Assembly: GCF_003369915.1 (NCBI RefSeq) | Contig: NC_046677.1 | Location: 19,052,913-19,116,912 of the forward strand | DNA length: 64,000 nt | Origin: Drosophila miranda | Taxonomy: Eukaryota; Arthropoda; Insecta; Diptera; Drosophilidae | Direction: 5' to 3' | In this document: positions 43,976 through 56,624 of the stretch, piece by piece | Layout: each line of letters begins with the position of its first letter | Position numbering within the stretch: the stretch's first letter is position 1 | Translations under genes and position numbers: made by a program | Notes under the pieces: model-generated | What the model was told of the DNA's origin: nothing | The model's input: the letters and a program-made list of their open reading frames with translations, nothing else | Databases searched by the model: none

Positions 43976-46900
43976 TCACGCATATTCCTCATCACTGACT
44001 TCATCGTCGTCAGACGACATTATCTTGCGCCGTTTTCGCTTATTTCGTGCTATGTATTGCTTACGACCGCTAGGTTTTGTAGGAAAAATTGATGATTTCA
44101 CGATTCGAGACCTCGGTGTACCTTCCTAAATCAACGTGCACATTATAATGCAGAGTTTGAACCAATAAAAAATTTCATATAAACACTTACATCCGTTGAA
44201 GTCGCAGGTATTGTTGATGATTGAACATTGCTTACATTTGGTGTCGAACTAAAGCTGCTGTCATCATTTGGTGGTTTAGAACCTTTTGAAGAGTTTAAGT
44301 AAATAAGACCATCAGAAACGGACGAGTTATTTAAGTTTGATTTTTCTCGCAGTTCATCCCCATCTGAATCTCCGTCCTCTGGATCCAGCTTTAACATAAG
44401 TTGCTTGAACTAAAAATAAAATTGTTATATATATAAATATATAGCGTAAGACAAGTTACTTACATCCAGGTACTTGACAACAAGGTCTAGTTTTTCATCG
44501 TTAGTAAGTGGTCTTGAGGAACAATCAGGTTCTGAGTTTGAAAGCTGCTGTGACTTCTGTTTCTTAATTAAATCAATTGTTGTTTTAGGGTTGAAGTCGT
44601 TGACGCCTCTACGTGTAATCGCCTTTTCATACATTTTTTGTTCGGAAGGCGAATATCTTGAAATTTTACCATCTGTGAGACCATACATGTCCTTTAAATG
44701 ATCTTTCAGTATTAAAAGGAGCATGCACGCTTCGGCGGATGTAATACATTTTTTTATCTCGGTCATGTCTTCTGGCAAACGATTAAACAAAACTTGAGGA
44801 TCCTCCACGTCATCATCATCCTCTAATGCATCTCCCTCTTTATCATTTGGATTCAAATGTTCCTTAAATGTTGCAAGTAGATGTGTTCCAGCCATTGAAA
44901 TCAGCAAGTCTATTTGATGTATCAGATATAAAGGCTCATCTTGAACTACATACGGAAAGTATGCTAGATTATCGGCTATATACAGCATTTGCTGTAGAGA
45001 TGTTTTCTGATCATCAAACTGTTTTGTAACAGTCTGAACCAGTGCACGTCTCTGTGGCTTTGTGGACCGAAGTAAAGTATACAGAAAGTCATTTAATGCC
45101 GTAGTCACGTGTTCTGGTCCTCGTTTTCTAAAAACAAAATAATAATATATTGATAAACTGATTAATATGAATTATTTAAATACTCACGCATAACCTCGAA
45201 TGATTTCAACGTTCCCCCGGCTGTTTATTTGCAAGATTTGCTGTAACTTAAAGCAAAGTTGTAATCCAAATTGAACTTTCATATTTACGAAACCAGAATA
45301 GGTTTTATCGATGTCTTTTAATAAGGCATCAGCTCTATGGGCCGACTGAAAAAATCAAACACATTTTTAGATTTTCATTTTCAAAATGAACGAATAGATA
45401 CGCACCTCTACCTTAGGGTCGGTACTTAAGCATATTAAATATGGAACCATTCTAACAGGATGAACTAGGCCTTGGCGCAGAACAATATGTACTACTTTAA
45501 CAGCCCACAGTCGAACCGTATCATCCCGATTAAGAAAACAGTTGAGGATTTCTTCCAAATAGAGCTGAATTATCCGACTTGACATGCCTGACGACACGTC
45601 ATTCATTTCCTTGAGGTCTTCGTGCTTTGATTGTTTTTCCCCTACAAATTATGAATGTACATTTAGGGACTGTAAAATAAAAATCCAAAACAGACTGTAC
45701 TAACATTCTTTTTCCTTATTGTGCATAAACATCTCAGATTCTGTTAAGTATATCCAAATATTTCGCATACATATTATTTTTATGCCACCATCGCTTGTGG
45801 TGGAGTTTAACAAATCACAGTAAAACTGTTTAAGCTCAGATCGTGTTAGGTAATCATCGTTCAGAACACAAAAAGAACCAAGTGAAATCAGAGCTTGCTT
45901 TCGAATTTCTTGATTTGAGCAACGACAAAAGAACATCAAGCACTCAAACACATCATCACATATCGATGCCGGAAGGCCCCCATTTGTTTCACCTGAAAAT
46001 TACAAATATGATTCGATTTAATCACAATTAAATCCAAAATTACACTTACCTAAGGCAATAGGTGACTTAAAATCAAAGTATCGCATTAGGATGCCAATCG
46101 TAAAAAGGCTGCGTCGAAAGCTAGGCGTGTAAATATTATCTGCACTGCAGTTTTTTTGAACCACTTGATTACGAGAAACATCAAGAACGCGATAAAACCT
46201 AAAAAACAAATGAAAATGAGTATATAAGACTATATGTACTATTGTATAGTCAGTTACATATTAGAAAATCGGTACTCAATCGTAAAAATTGCAACTGCCT
46301 GTTGCAATCATAGAGAATCTTAAACAATGTCACATCTGATCATTACTATAGCCAGTTCTCGCTAATTACTGTTGACTCTTTCGGGGTGTCCGAAAGAAAA
46401 AACCCATATTTACAGACACGTTGAAAAAACAGACAGAAAAGACGCGATCAGATGATACAGAATTTCGTTATTGGAGTGGGTCAATAATTTCAAATAAAAG
46501 TGATATCTCTTTTGGTCTCCGAGAACTAGGCTGTCATATAAGACGTGCAGACGGAAATACCTAAATTGGCTTGATGCCGGCTATTCTGGTAGTCTACCCC
46601 ATAAGTATACAAATGCAAAATATTGTGAATGGTAAAATGGTTAAAAAGTAGTGGTAGATTCTCTGGAATAGATTTAGTTTTAACTTTAACGTTTAACAGC
46701 TTATATTGTTTGGCTTGTTGTTTGCTTTTTACATACTTATACACTAATATGGCAGTACAGAGTGTACCAATTACTATTAATGAAATACATTTTGGAAAAG
46801 GAAATACATACTTTTGAAAACAATCGCGGATCAATTTATAGTTCTTTGTAATCTTATTGACGAGTGCGCCCAAACAGGATACACAACTGGTTACTTCTGC

Positions 46901-49900
46901 TTGGTTCCGCGAAACAACCAAGAGCATTAAATGCTCTTCCAAAGAAGCCAAAAAAGACTCGCTAGCATTATTAACAAGGGGCACCACCTTTTCGAGAATA
47001 TCTGCAACAGCACATATGAATTTTGCAGCTGTGGCTGAATGACATTTAATATTTAGATAAGGCTCAATAGTCATTGCATGCCGAACCAGGAGCTGTGGTC
47101 GCACTTTTGCTAGCAAATGCAGTGTAGTTATGCAACCGAGCATTCGCGCATTATCAGTGTCTTCTAATTCAATCAGCCGGTCTATAAGCCCATCAGCTAA
47201 TTGCTGACATGCCAGCACTATTTCTTGCGGTGGCTCAGTATTTTTTTTCACAGCTTCTTGGATACTTCCGTCGTTTTTTAGCATGTTATCTTTCGGTTTG
47301 AAAATCTAAAAGATAAATTGTATGTGAGTTTTTGCGATATTTTAATTACAAATAGTACGTACACTCATTAAAAGTCCCTCTAACCATATAGTTCCAGTGT
47401 CATGAGCTGTATTTACCACGTCTATAATCTGATTAATTTTCCGTTGTATGCCGTGCTAATTATAAATATATACACAGAATGCATTATAACAGTTACACAT
47501 TAATTAAATCCACAAATTTTTTACTTACTTTGTCATTTTTCATACACGGTGTGAACCACATTTTCATAAAAACCTCGGTAACAAGCTTTTGAATTCCTTC
47601 CTCATCATTAACCCGTCGTATCATTTTAACACAAATTTCGGGAATTTTCTCAAAGTCTGGATATTCAATACAAATATCACGCAATATTTTAATAACTCTT
47701 TTTCTCACGGAGACTCCAGTATCCTAAAACAGAATGTAAACAACAAATTAATGATGCTAAATTATTTGTTCTGATACATATTAGAACCCTGCTTGAATCC
47801 ACAGTAATCGTTCCAATTTTGATTAGATTTTATAACCGATAAGATTCAAGTGGCATGCAGGCTCTATAAATATATGATTGCTTTTATTACACTCATATTC
47901 GGCCGGACTCCGGGAAAAACCTTTTGGACCGTTTTTGGTTAAAAACGAAAACACAAAAGTGAGTGAAACCCGGATCCCGCGAATATACATTATTTCTTAT
48001 ATTCTACACATCTCACCAATATTCGAGTCGATAGCATATCGTAATACTGATCAATTAATTCTTGATTGCTGAGTACGAATTTTCCAACCAAATCTACAGC
48101 AGCTTCGCGTACTGAGATAGCAGTATCTAAGAATTTCTGGTTAACACCCATTTGCATATCTTTTCGTTTCAGTACCAATGGATCCACTTCCACAATGTTA
48201 GCGAGACATTTCATTGCACGTGTCCTTACTGCTATGGACGGTTCACTGTTCAAAATTCAAAATACAAATGATTAAAAACTGATGAGCCTAGAACTCACTC
48301 GATATACTCACTTAACGACTAAAATAATTTTCTTTAAGCATCCATCAAATGACTGACTAAAGGGCCGTTTAGTAGCTAAATATTGCGCTATTAGCTGTGC
48401 ATTATTATAATCTATGTAAGTCTTAATTTGCTGGTGTGATGTGTGATGTTGTTCGCCAGAAACCGAATATGGCTTTATTTTACTGATTAAATATTGTTTT
48501 CGTTCCTCTAAAACGTTAAAAATTTCAAGGTTGAGTTCATAATCAATCAATTCAATAGACGGATTTCCATTTTTTGTTGAGTCTTCGTTGTAATTTTCTT
48601 CGCACGATTCAGAATCTGATGTTTCCAAGTATTTACCTTAAAGTAAATAATGTATTTATTTTTTTCCAGCTGGGTTAATAAGTTTTTAAATAGATATACA
48701 AATAATTTCTAATTTCATGAAATCAATTCGAAAGTAAGCGGAAGCGTCCTATATTTTAAAAGGTGTTTGACTGAGAGCATGAACCTTTCCACGCAACATA
48801 CTCCACAATTTAAATATATTGCTTCTATATAAGTTGTGAGAAAATCTTACTAAATTACTAAATTATTGACCCGCACAGTGGAACTTTCACCGTTGCCACT
48901 CGTTGCCAAAATTAATTTTCCAGCTGTTCCGTTAAGAACATATTTTTGATATTGATTTTGCGCACACATTGTACTACGAAGAATGAGTAAGAGAATGACT
49001 TATCGTGTGGCTGTGTTTTCGTAGCCACTGCAAAATGGTTTGTTCCGTCTGGCGATAATAATGATCGGATTCAGATTCTGCAGTCTGGAAGATATCGGCA
49101 TTCTCTGTAATTCTGCGCTTTTGGTTTTCTCGTTTCTTTAAAATTGTGGATGCCACTGATTTTCGTACTTTGTGGGGGCGTAAGGTGCAGTTTTGGAAAG
49201 GTTATTGTATTTCTAATTGCAGATGAGCATAATTTAAGATTTCACCTGTTTTATATCCCTTTCTTTTCATTTTACGAAACATCTAGTCAAATCTCTAGTA
49301 ATACAAGCCTATTGAAACATGAATCGTGTGCTAAAATACCTGTCTTTCGTTTATTTCGGATTTTAGATTTTCTCAACGCGAAGCCTTTTTCTCCATCCTT
49401 TATTCGACGTCTCTGATAGATAACATCTCGGTACCATTGAGCCAAATAAAAGTGTCGTGCGTAGTCCCAAATTAAATTTTCTTCTTGCGCATTTACAGCT
49501 AGAAAATCAAGAAGAATCTTCTGCAGAAATTCCGTTCGCTGCTCTTCTGGGTGTAGTTCAATTTTTGTCTGTGAAGTATATAATATTAATGTAGATGTGA
49601 TGTGTCACAAAGTCTACTAATCCAAGTACTTACGTTATTGTTGGATAGATCTCCCTCTTTTTCTTGTTCCACTTTTATTGATTTAATCATTGAATCAATT
49701 ATATTAACTTTACATCGGGACTCAACTGTGTCCTTGCGCAGACGAGCAGCTACTATGCCAAGGTAATCTAAGGACACTAAGCGAATGCTCTGCTCTATAC
49801 CCTTATCAGACACATATCGGACGAGCATAGTTCCCAGAAGTGAAAGCAGCAGTTCAGATGCGGGCCATTCGGGCTTGTTGACGGTGGCCAGCAGATCATG

Positions 49901-52900
49901 GATGAAATTTTCAAATAGCGGTCGAAAGTCTGTTTCATTGGACCGTGACTTGCATTTGTTTAAGAAAGTTGTTAAGAAATTGCCTCCAATACTGACAGCT
50001 ACATCATACTTTTTTAAAACCACTATATCTTTGTTTGGTTTAACTATTTTCTTAGCACTGTTTTCAAGATCATCTTCGTTATCAACAGTCAGTTGAAATG
50101 TAGTCGTTTTTCCGTTATCACAAAGCGAGTCTGGTAAAATTGTAGCACATTGAATTAATTGCAGCACAAGTGCTGTCACCATTTGAATATTTCCGCCATT
50201 ATTTGTAAGTTTGTACGGACGAAGGTTCTTCTTGGATGAAGGCAACCGATCAATCGAAGACAATATGTCTCCCAAGATACTGTTCCTTATTTTATCGTAT
50301 CTTTCTTTCCGAAATATCTAAAATATACAATATAAGTGTCTTTAATATAAATGTGCGCTTTTGTGTGTGATGTTATCTAAAGATGTTATAAATAAAGATG
50401 GAAAGTTGGTTTTTTTGTTTTTAAATTATCTTATGGTATTTCATTTGTTTTCATTACTTACAGTAGTTACTAGTTCCAAGCACACAAATTGCAATGTTTC
50501 AATATTGTCTACAAAGAATGGTTCTATAGCAAGCGTCGACAGCGGCAAAACTATAGTATCGACAAATATACACTTATCAAAAAGAGCCACAAAAACTTTT
50601 AATAGCTCAACTGTTTTAGAGTAAAAGATCTGTAGATTTCGCTGATGTCCTTGATGCGACTTAATTTTTTTGCGGTTAGTAGTCTTCTTCGTACTCTTGA
50701 CTGTATATACAGGATCATGGCAAGGAAATATAGTTTCGCGCAGTTGAAATTGTGCAAATTTGATAATATGTGAAATGTTGTCCTCTTGCAAAAACTTAAG
50801 ATCGCTCACTGTCGAATATATATTGCAAATAAGTAAGCAAGCATCCATTGCATTTAAAATTTTTTCTATTACTTCATCATCTACAATTTCATCTTCGTCT
50901 TCCTGCAATTAGTTATAAAATCAGCATGAAAAGTAATACATTAAATAATATAATACATACTGGTCCAGCAAAATAATTTCTGGCTAAATAAACATTACGC
51001 ATAGCGTAATTTATTAGAAGGGTTAACTTGTTTTTCGGTATGGAGTCCAAGGCTTGTTTAGCTTTCAACTTGGCCACATCATTGCTCATCGTATTAAGAA
51101 GTTTTGGGGAAATGCACTCAATATTTTCGTCAACATGCTCTGCAAATGTAAAGAAATTTGAAAATATTTTTAGAACCAGTAAGACTAAACTAACTTCGGC
51201 GTAATAGTATTTTCTTAGTATGCCCTATAGATCATTTTATTTATTTTATTTTATAGAGCATTTTCTGTTTTTAAATCAAATTTGTAAGAGTAATTATTTA
51301 ATTATAGATTCGGTTTTTGGTAGCCGATCCGTGTGAATTATTATTCCACACGTACTCAAACATACAACAAACAATAGGTCGAACAAGCTCAGATGTAGCT
51401 TGAAGAATACCCAAAAATCAGTGATAACTCACAAGAAGCAACAAGTGACCAGGAGTACAAGACAAGGCAAGAAAGAGGTCACAGCAATTGACTGCCGTTG
51501 ACCTTCTTAGTAAAGTAAATGCAAAGATTGACCAACTAAAAATATAATAAAGACAGATTATGGTTCAAAACATTCGCCGGTCGTTGCTCTCATCCGGATT
51601 TTCGAGAAGGCTATCTACGATGTCCTTAGAGAGAAGATAAGAAAAATGTGCTACGTTTACGTAAACGACGTGATCATCTTTACACAAACAAAGGAAGATT
51701 AGTTCCATAGAAGTCTTCACGACACAGGCATGAGGGCATCTCAGGAAAAGGTTTTTGGCAGGTGTCTGCCACTTTCTAAAACATTCATACGTGTTTTCGA
51801 TCATATCCGTTCATGCGTTTTTGAGTAATTAAAATCGTAGTTTACACCACTTTCTCATTTTGTCTCCGCACAATAAATCTCTAGCTCCAACAGTCTCTGA
51901 GATCACTGAGCCGGACAGACACTGCTATATCGACTCGGCTTTTGACGCTGATCAATAATATATGTAATTTTGGGTTTAGAAACACTTCCTTCTAGGTGTT
52001 ACACACATCCACCACAAAACTAGTATTATCCTTAAACTTTTTGATTATCGGGTATAAAAATACTATTCTTTTTCAAGAATAGACTATTTTTTGGCCAAAT
52101 TTGGTTAGGTTTTTCGGTTATTCGCTGGCCTAGAGATCCTGTCAGAGCACTAAACTACTAGGCTATAATTTATTTCTCAGCAACATCGCCAAAGACAGGC
52201 GTTGAGTGATCGGGGGATAGATGTACATTTGGCATGAGAAAGTTTCGCAAGTTTTGTGTTTACGTACCTGAATCAAAATTTGGGGATTCCGTATCGTCCA
52301 ACATCTCAATAATTTGTTCCATATTTCTCATAAAATGTTGATATGTTTGTGACCGAGTTACTTCATCCTTTGAATCCTTTGAGTTTGAAACGGCTATTAT
52401 TCGTTCGACGCGACGTACTTTGGGCTTTGAGACTAAACAAACGTACATTTTAGGGGATTAAACTATTTTTTAGGTCATAGGGATATTTACATATTTGTTC
52501 CGGGGGAATATCACCAATTGAAATAGCCATTTTTCGCTTTGAAGCAAACCGTTTCTCGTCTGCTTTAATTGTTGAAAACATATCCAATGTTGTGTTTAAA
52601 GATTCCGTAGTGGTCCTACCGACTTCTAACTCAGCGGCTATATTCAATCTCGTATTGGGCTGTTGTTCTGATGATTGTTGTAGTAGCCCAATACTTCTAG
52701 CCAATTCTGGTGACTTTTGTACAAACTTTTTAATACTTTGCTGCATCAAGCGAGTATCCTCAACGTTAAGACGATTTATACATACCCGAACCTGGGACTT
52801 GCCACTCGATGACGTCGATGTCGAAGTGGCAGTCGAAGCTGAATTATTGTTTTGATGCGGTTCTTGGCCGATTGCATGTCCACTATTATTACTTATCAGC

Positions 52901-54212
52901 GATGTTGAAGTTGCAGGTAATAATTGTTCGTGTGGCACGTTGGTGGATAGCGTCGGTAACTGATTTTTGTTGCTTGGCAGTAAAGATTTTTGTTGATCTT
53001 TGTGATGTGCAGCAGATTCCGTAATCTGTTGTCTTTGTAAATTTAATACATTTTGGAAGTTGCCTTGGATCATTGAGGTCGATGTTGTGGGAGCTTGGGA
53101 TTCTGTCATAGCAGCTTGTAAATGATAAATTGGTGATTCCAAGAACGGGAATTCATCATCCATCCGAGGAAAAGATGGACGATTGTCTGCGGGCTTAAGA
53201 TTATCGCAATTCAATGAATATTCCCGAGCTTTAAGGGGACTGAAATACTGTTGCTGCACAGAATATAAAGATGAACTTGGGTTCTTTATTTCTGAAGCGT
53301 TCTGAGCGATTTCCATTTCCTCGATTTTTGGAAGTGTTTGTGTAACATCTTGGTCTTGGTTTGCCGGTTTCTCCATTCTTTTATTGAATTCATTCACGTT
53401 TGTCCTGGAGCTGATCATGGAATACTCATCTGGAAGCACGTCAGTACCAGCCATACTAAAATATAGAAACATTTGTTAAATTAATAACACATAAGCAGTA
53501 CAATAGTGATTCTCACCTGGAAGATTTTTTGCATTGTTGCATATTGTGGGATAGATCAGTAGATAACGCTGTCGGCTGCGGAGAGGAATGTAATTGACCC
53601 TCCATGTGTTCGCTGGGGGTTAGTCCCTTGGCTTTATTATGTTCACTTCGCGCTGGATATTATAAATATGAATGTAACAAAAATCAAAAACATATACTAA
53701 CTAATGTTAAAACTTACTTATCTTCAATGGCGTGTTGAAAACAGTTGGCCGGAAATTGTAAATGCCCTGGAGTAGCTCTGGATAGGTACTAATATTAGTT
53801 CCATGTTGTTCAATAGTATACTCTGGCTTTAGCTCGCTGAAATATAAGGATGATTAATGCTAAATTATTAATCTTAAACCGTACCTACATATTGTCCGAA
53901 TTTGTTTGTTCAATGGCATTCACCAACTGACGTACGAGAGTCCCATCTCGGACAGAAAGCAAATTATCAGATTCACTTGCCACTAAAGCATGGAACAGCA
54001 GTGACTTATTCAGTGAGGCCGCACTCAGGAGAGAATCGGATACAGGTAGCTCGCTGAGCACTTAGTGAAAAATAAATTAATGTTTATAAGTTTATTACAT
54101 TTATTTATAATGAATTAATATGTATATATGTGAATTACTACTTACAATCAGAAGTGCTGGTTAGACCCGCTAACGTTGTGACGGGTACGCTCGGGATGTC
54201 ACGGTCCCCCAT
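43976..54212 (-). CDS. Nipped-B: Nipped-B, cohesin loader (Scc2/NIPBL)
   Basis: This HEAT-repeat protein loads cohesin onto chromosomes (with Mau2/Scc4) and affects long-range gene activation. There are 23 coding exons on minus, 5' to 3': 54146-54212, 53889-54060, 53718-53836, 53517-53652, 52491-53455, 52268-52432, 50961-51139, 50462-50902, 49634-50317, 49340-49568, 49000-49167, 48312-48636, 48017-48245, 47529-47723, 47363-47455, 46812-47305, 46050-46198, 45705-45992, 45406-45641, 45188-45345, 44464-45127, 44191-44409, 43976-44125. Phases close throughout, giving about 2174 residues. It starts MGDRDIPSVPVTTLAGLTST. Residues 1-540 are low-complexity and Q/S/N-rich. The conserved loader core follows, with FYLAQWYRD (about 1030), KAMKCLANIVEVDP, GVSVRKRVIKILRDICIEYP and KMIRRVNDEEG (about 1295-1340). 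The tail is basic then acidic (SSDDDEVSDEEYA). The donor at 49000 (A|GTCATT) is weak. No disabling change was seen. Confidence 0.96.
46199..46811 (-). other. Nipped-B intron 16
   Basis: This 613-base intron follows the donor CAAAA|GTATGT. An open frame continues past the donor by read-through into about 46526, but the phased exon 17 resumes at 46198. No repeat or gene is recognised inside. Confidence 0.6.
51140..52267 (+). mobile_element. Nipped-B intron 6 with a Gypsy-type RT fragment
   Basis: Plus-strand text at about 51630-51700 reads KMCYVYVNDVIIFTQTKED. This is the RT active-site region of Gypsy-class elements, with N where the first catalytic aspartate normally stands. A frameshift and downstream KVFGRC follow. 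The short fragment (about 51340-51840) has no LTRs. Next to it (about 51930-52060) is a reverse-oriented copy of the CGGCTTTTGACGCTGATCAA dispersed repeat also seen at 31.4 kb. Exon 7 (50961-51139) follows on the minus strand. Confidence 0.6.
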
Positions 54213-54970
54213 TATTTATGACAGGCTGGACTTTCAGACTGGTGTGCCTTTTTTTAGAATGGTTTGATATTCTATACGATTCGGTTTAGAAATGGTAGGA
54301 CTAAGCTGCAGAAAAATAGGGAAATTTGTTTAATTGACTAGTTACCAAGTTTTGCGTACGATACATATGTACGTATGTAGACACTTAAGACATTCATAGA
54401 TAGATATGGACTTTTCGACATATGTACATATGTATGTACATGTATGATAACACCCTTCTTCTTACGCTAATTCGTTAATATTGTTATTATTTATTTATTA
54501 AACCATTGAAATATTTATTTGAAGCAACACACACAACACACACACACACATGTTTATACTCAAGTTTACTAGCCATGTAAATATGTATGAATGTAGATTT
54601 AATTCCTTGGCAATCTATGTACATATATATGTACATGTGTTTTTACAAATTCGCGCATGAGATTTCTCTTCGTATCCGGCTTAAGTGGTTATATGCGAAC
54701 AATAAACACGTCGAAATAATTATTAATATTATATTTCCGAGTACAATGCACAAATGAGTTAAGGACTACTTTGCACAAATACAAGCATATACAGAGAATA
54801 GTTGCATTGGTATAATCTAAAGATGTTCTTATTTAAGACTAGATCCGGACCGCCTTTACACATACTTTTATTCATTTTATGTACACCACACTTTCAACAC
54901 AAAGAAAACACTTTTAAGCTAGTAAATTCAATTCATTTATTTATTTTCAGAAATGGAGATTTAAAGGAAC
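54213..54970. promoter_or_regulatory. Nipped-B upstream / divergent intergenic region
   Basis: The sequence from the Nipped-B start codon outward contains a probable leader intron (an acceptor-like TTTCTGCAG on minus near 54310). It also has TACATATGTA repeats (54360-54440, 54620-54640) and a CA-type microsatellite (about 54528-54550). On plus, an acceptor ATTTATTTTCAG (about 54950) precedes the small gene at 54971. Confidence 0.45.
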
Positions 54971-55255
54971 ATGGCCGACAATTATGAACGAATACTGAAC
55001 GCTCTAAAATCATCTGGTGTAAACAGATTTTATAGCAGTCAGCTTTTATCTGTAAGTGCCACTTGCAGGGTTGATAAATGTACGCATTTATGGTATTCGT
55101 GAAATGGTTTGAACGACTAGTTTTCGTTGATATTATTTGTTAAAATGCAGTTCCTTACCACAGTTGCAATACATTCCAAGCACATTATGGCACACTTATC
55201 GAAGGAAACAACGTCACTCTGGTCCAATGGTCTGTGTCCGTGTAATTCGCACTGA
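54971..55255 (+). CDS. Possible small two-exon gene, unrecognised (61 residues)
   Basis: An ATG preceded by AAGGAAC opens 27 codons (MADNYERILNALKSSGVNRF, then YSSQLLS). They end exactly at a strong donor, TCT|GTAAGT (55051/55052). A matching acceptor (AAAATGCAG) leads into 55151-55255, which continues in phase: FLTTVAIHSKHIMAHLSKET, then TSLWSNGLCPCNSH and TGA. A leader intron acceptor lies about 20 bases upstream of the ATG. The first exon looks like a genuine N-terminus with an amphipathic helix. The second might be an alternative or mis-chosen exon. The gene would be transcribed divergently from Nipped-B. No family was recognised. Transcript evidence would decide. Confidence 0.4.
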
Positions 55256-55678
55256 AAATAACTTTGTTGGTTTAGCATAACACTCGGAGAAGAAACAGAA
55301 CAAAGACTTAGGAGAATTTTGGTAAAATTAATAAAGCCAGTCGAGCGGGGGAAATTGTTACAGAATTTAGGGAATATAGAACATGTTTATTGCATTTATA
55401 TTCCACAAAAACGGTTTTATCCAACACTAACACATTCCTGCTTGCTTTCATACAAAATTTGAGTTTTGAACTGATTTCATTTGAATGCAAACACATATTA
55501 CGATTTTCACAAACAACTAGTTCGAATGCAGCGATAAAATCCAGTTTAGGACTAAAATAATCTAAATTTATATTACAATATTATAAATGTTAATCAAGCT
55601 GGATCACTTACTTTTGCGGATTACGTTTTAAGCCAAAACTTTTTGTTTTACAGTGCTGGCGTTTTCACAAATATATGT

Positions 55679-55686
55679 TATCGATA
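55679..55686. promoter_or_regulatory. DRE motif TATCGATA
   Basis: Perfect palindromic DRE, the binding site of DREF/BEAF-32 in flies, typical of housekeeping promoters and domain borders. It stands between the small gene and the helicase gene. Confidence 0.5.
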
Positions 55687-56185
55687 TTTTTAATTTTCTC
55701 ATAGATTCTGGCCCACTGGCACTTATCAACTGCTTGTTTTGAAGAAGATCAAGACATCGTAGGTGCTGTGAGTAACAGCTTGCATATTGCAAATTAAAAT
55801 GATAATGGAACAAAAATTATTTCCTTGCATGGGGCGGGAAACAGCTGTTCTTACCCACATGTTCTGTTACGAGAGCAGTCTGTGCTGCTACTAATTATTT
55901 ATGCTGTTATGCTCATATATTTATTTCTTTCCAACAATCCGATAAGCACATCGGGCCGCGCAGGCTGCTAGCATGAAAACGATAAGTGTTGTTCCCCTGA
56001 ACAATATTTATAAAGAAAGCACAAGCTAAATTGTCCTGGTAATGGTATCAATTTTATGTTAATGCACCAAGACGTCATCAATTTTTTTCCTTTTTAAATT
56101 AAAATTTTTGTTGTTCAAAAAGCCGTTTTGAAAACGGAGAACAATTTTGCTGACTCTGACAACGGATGCAAATGTCCTCGACAAG

Positions 56186-56193
56186 TATCGATA
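56186..56193. promoter_or_regulatory. DRE motif TATCGATA
   Basis: A second perfect DRE, about 430 bases upstream of the helicase start codon. Two copies within about 500 bases of a housekeeping gene favour a functional role, but binding is not shown. Confidence 0.5.
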
Positions 56194-56343
56194 TGCCAAC
56201 ACATATTCATTCAAATACTACGATCAAGAAGGAAGAGCATATAATAAAAACGTGTTATTAAAAGTTTACAATATGTTTACTTACTTTGGCATTGCTGTGC
56301 TGCTGCTTACAGAAGACAAATACGCAATGATATGAAATTAAAC

Positions 56344-56468
56344 TACCGATGTTTTGCCAAACATCGATGCATCACTCAACATCGGTAGCAGCAAAAACAT
56401 CGGAAAACATCAGTAAACATCGGCAGAAAAACATCGATGCTCAATGCATCGATGTTTTTTTACATCAC
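56344..56468. repeat. Clustered AACATCG / CATCGATG words
   Basis: Within about 125 bases the word ACATCG occurs eight or more times. These include CATCGATGCATCACTCAACA and, near the right end, AACATCGATGCTCAATGCAT followed by CGATG. Inverted CATCGATG cores allow hairpins. The patch ends about 160 bases before the helicase start codon. Confidence 0.65.
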
Positions 56469-56624
56469 TAATAGCATGCTTTGACAATATACAAAAACAA
56501 ATTTTCTATTAATAACAAACGTGGAGTGCTCTTTTATTAAGTCAATTCTGAAATTTATAATTCGCACGGTATAAGTGAACTGCGTAATCGTATATTATCG
56601 TTAGCTGCATCGGAAAATTTGAAA

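Larger units (their letters stand above)
55256..56624 (+). promoter_or_regulatory. Region upstream of the DHX33-type helicase gene
   Basis: About 1.4 kb of AT-rich sequence without a supported gene. It contains two perfect TATCGATA motifs (55679-55686 and 56186-56193) and the CATCGATG-rich repeat patch at 56344-56468. The helicase leader lies in the last ~100 bases. Confidence 0.5.

Noticed and set aside
46526..46811. C-terminal extension of a 252-residue Nipped-B frame
   Set aside because: It is read-through past a good donor at 46812; the phased downstream exon at 46198 restores the conserved protein.
51565..51804. 79-residue minus frame in Nipped-B intron
   Set aside because: It is the reverse strand of the Gypsy RT fragment.
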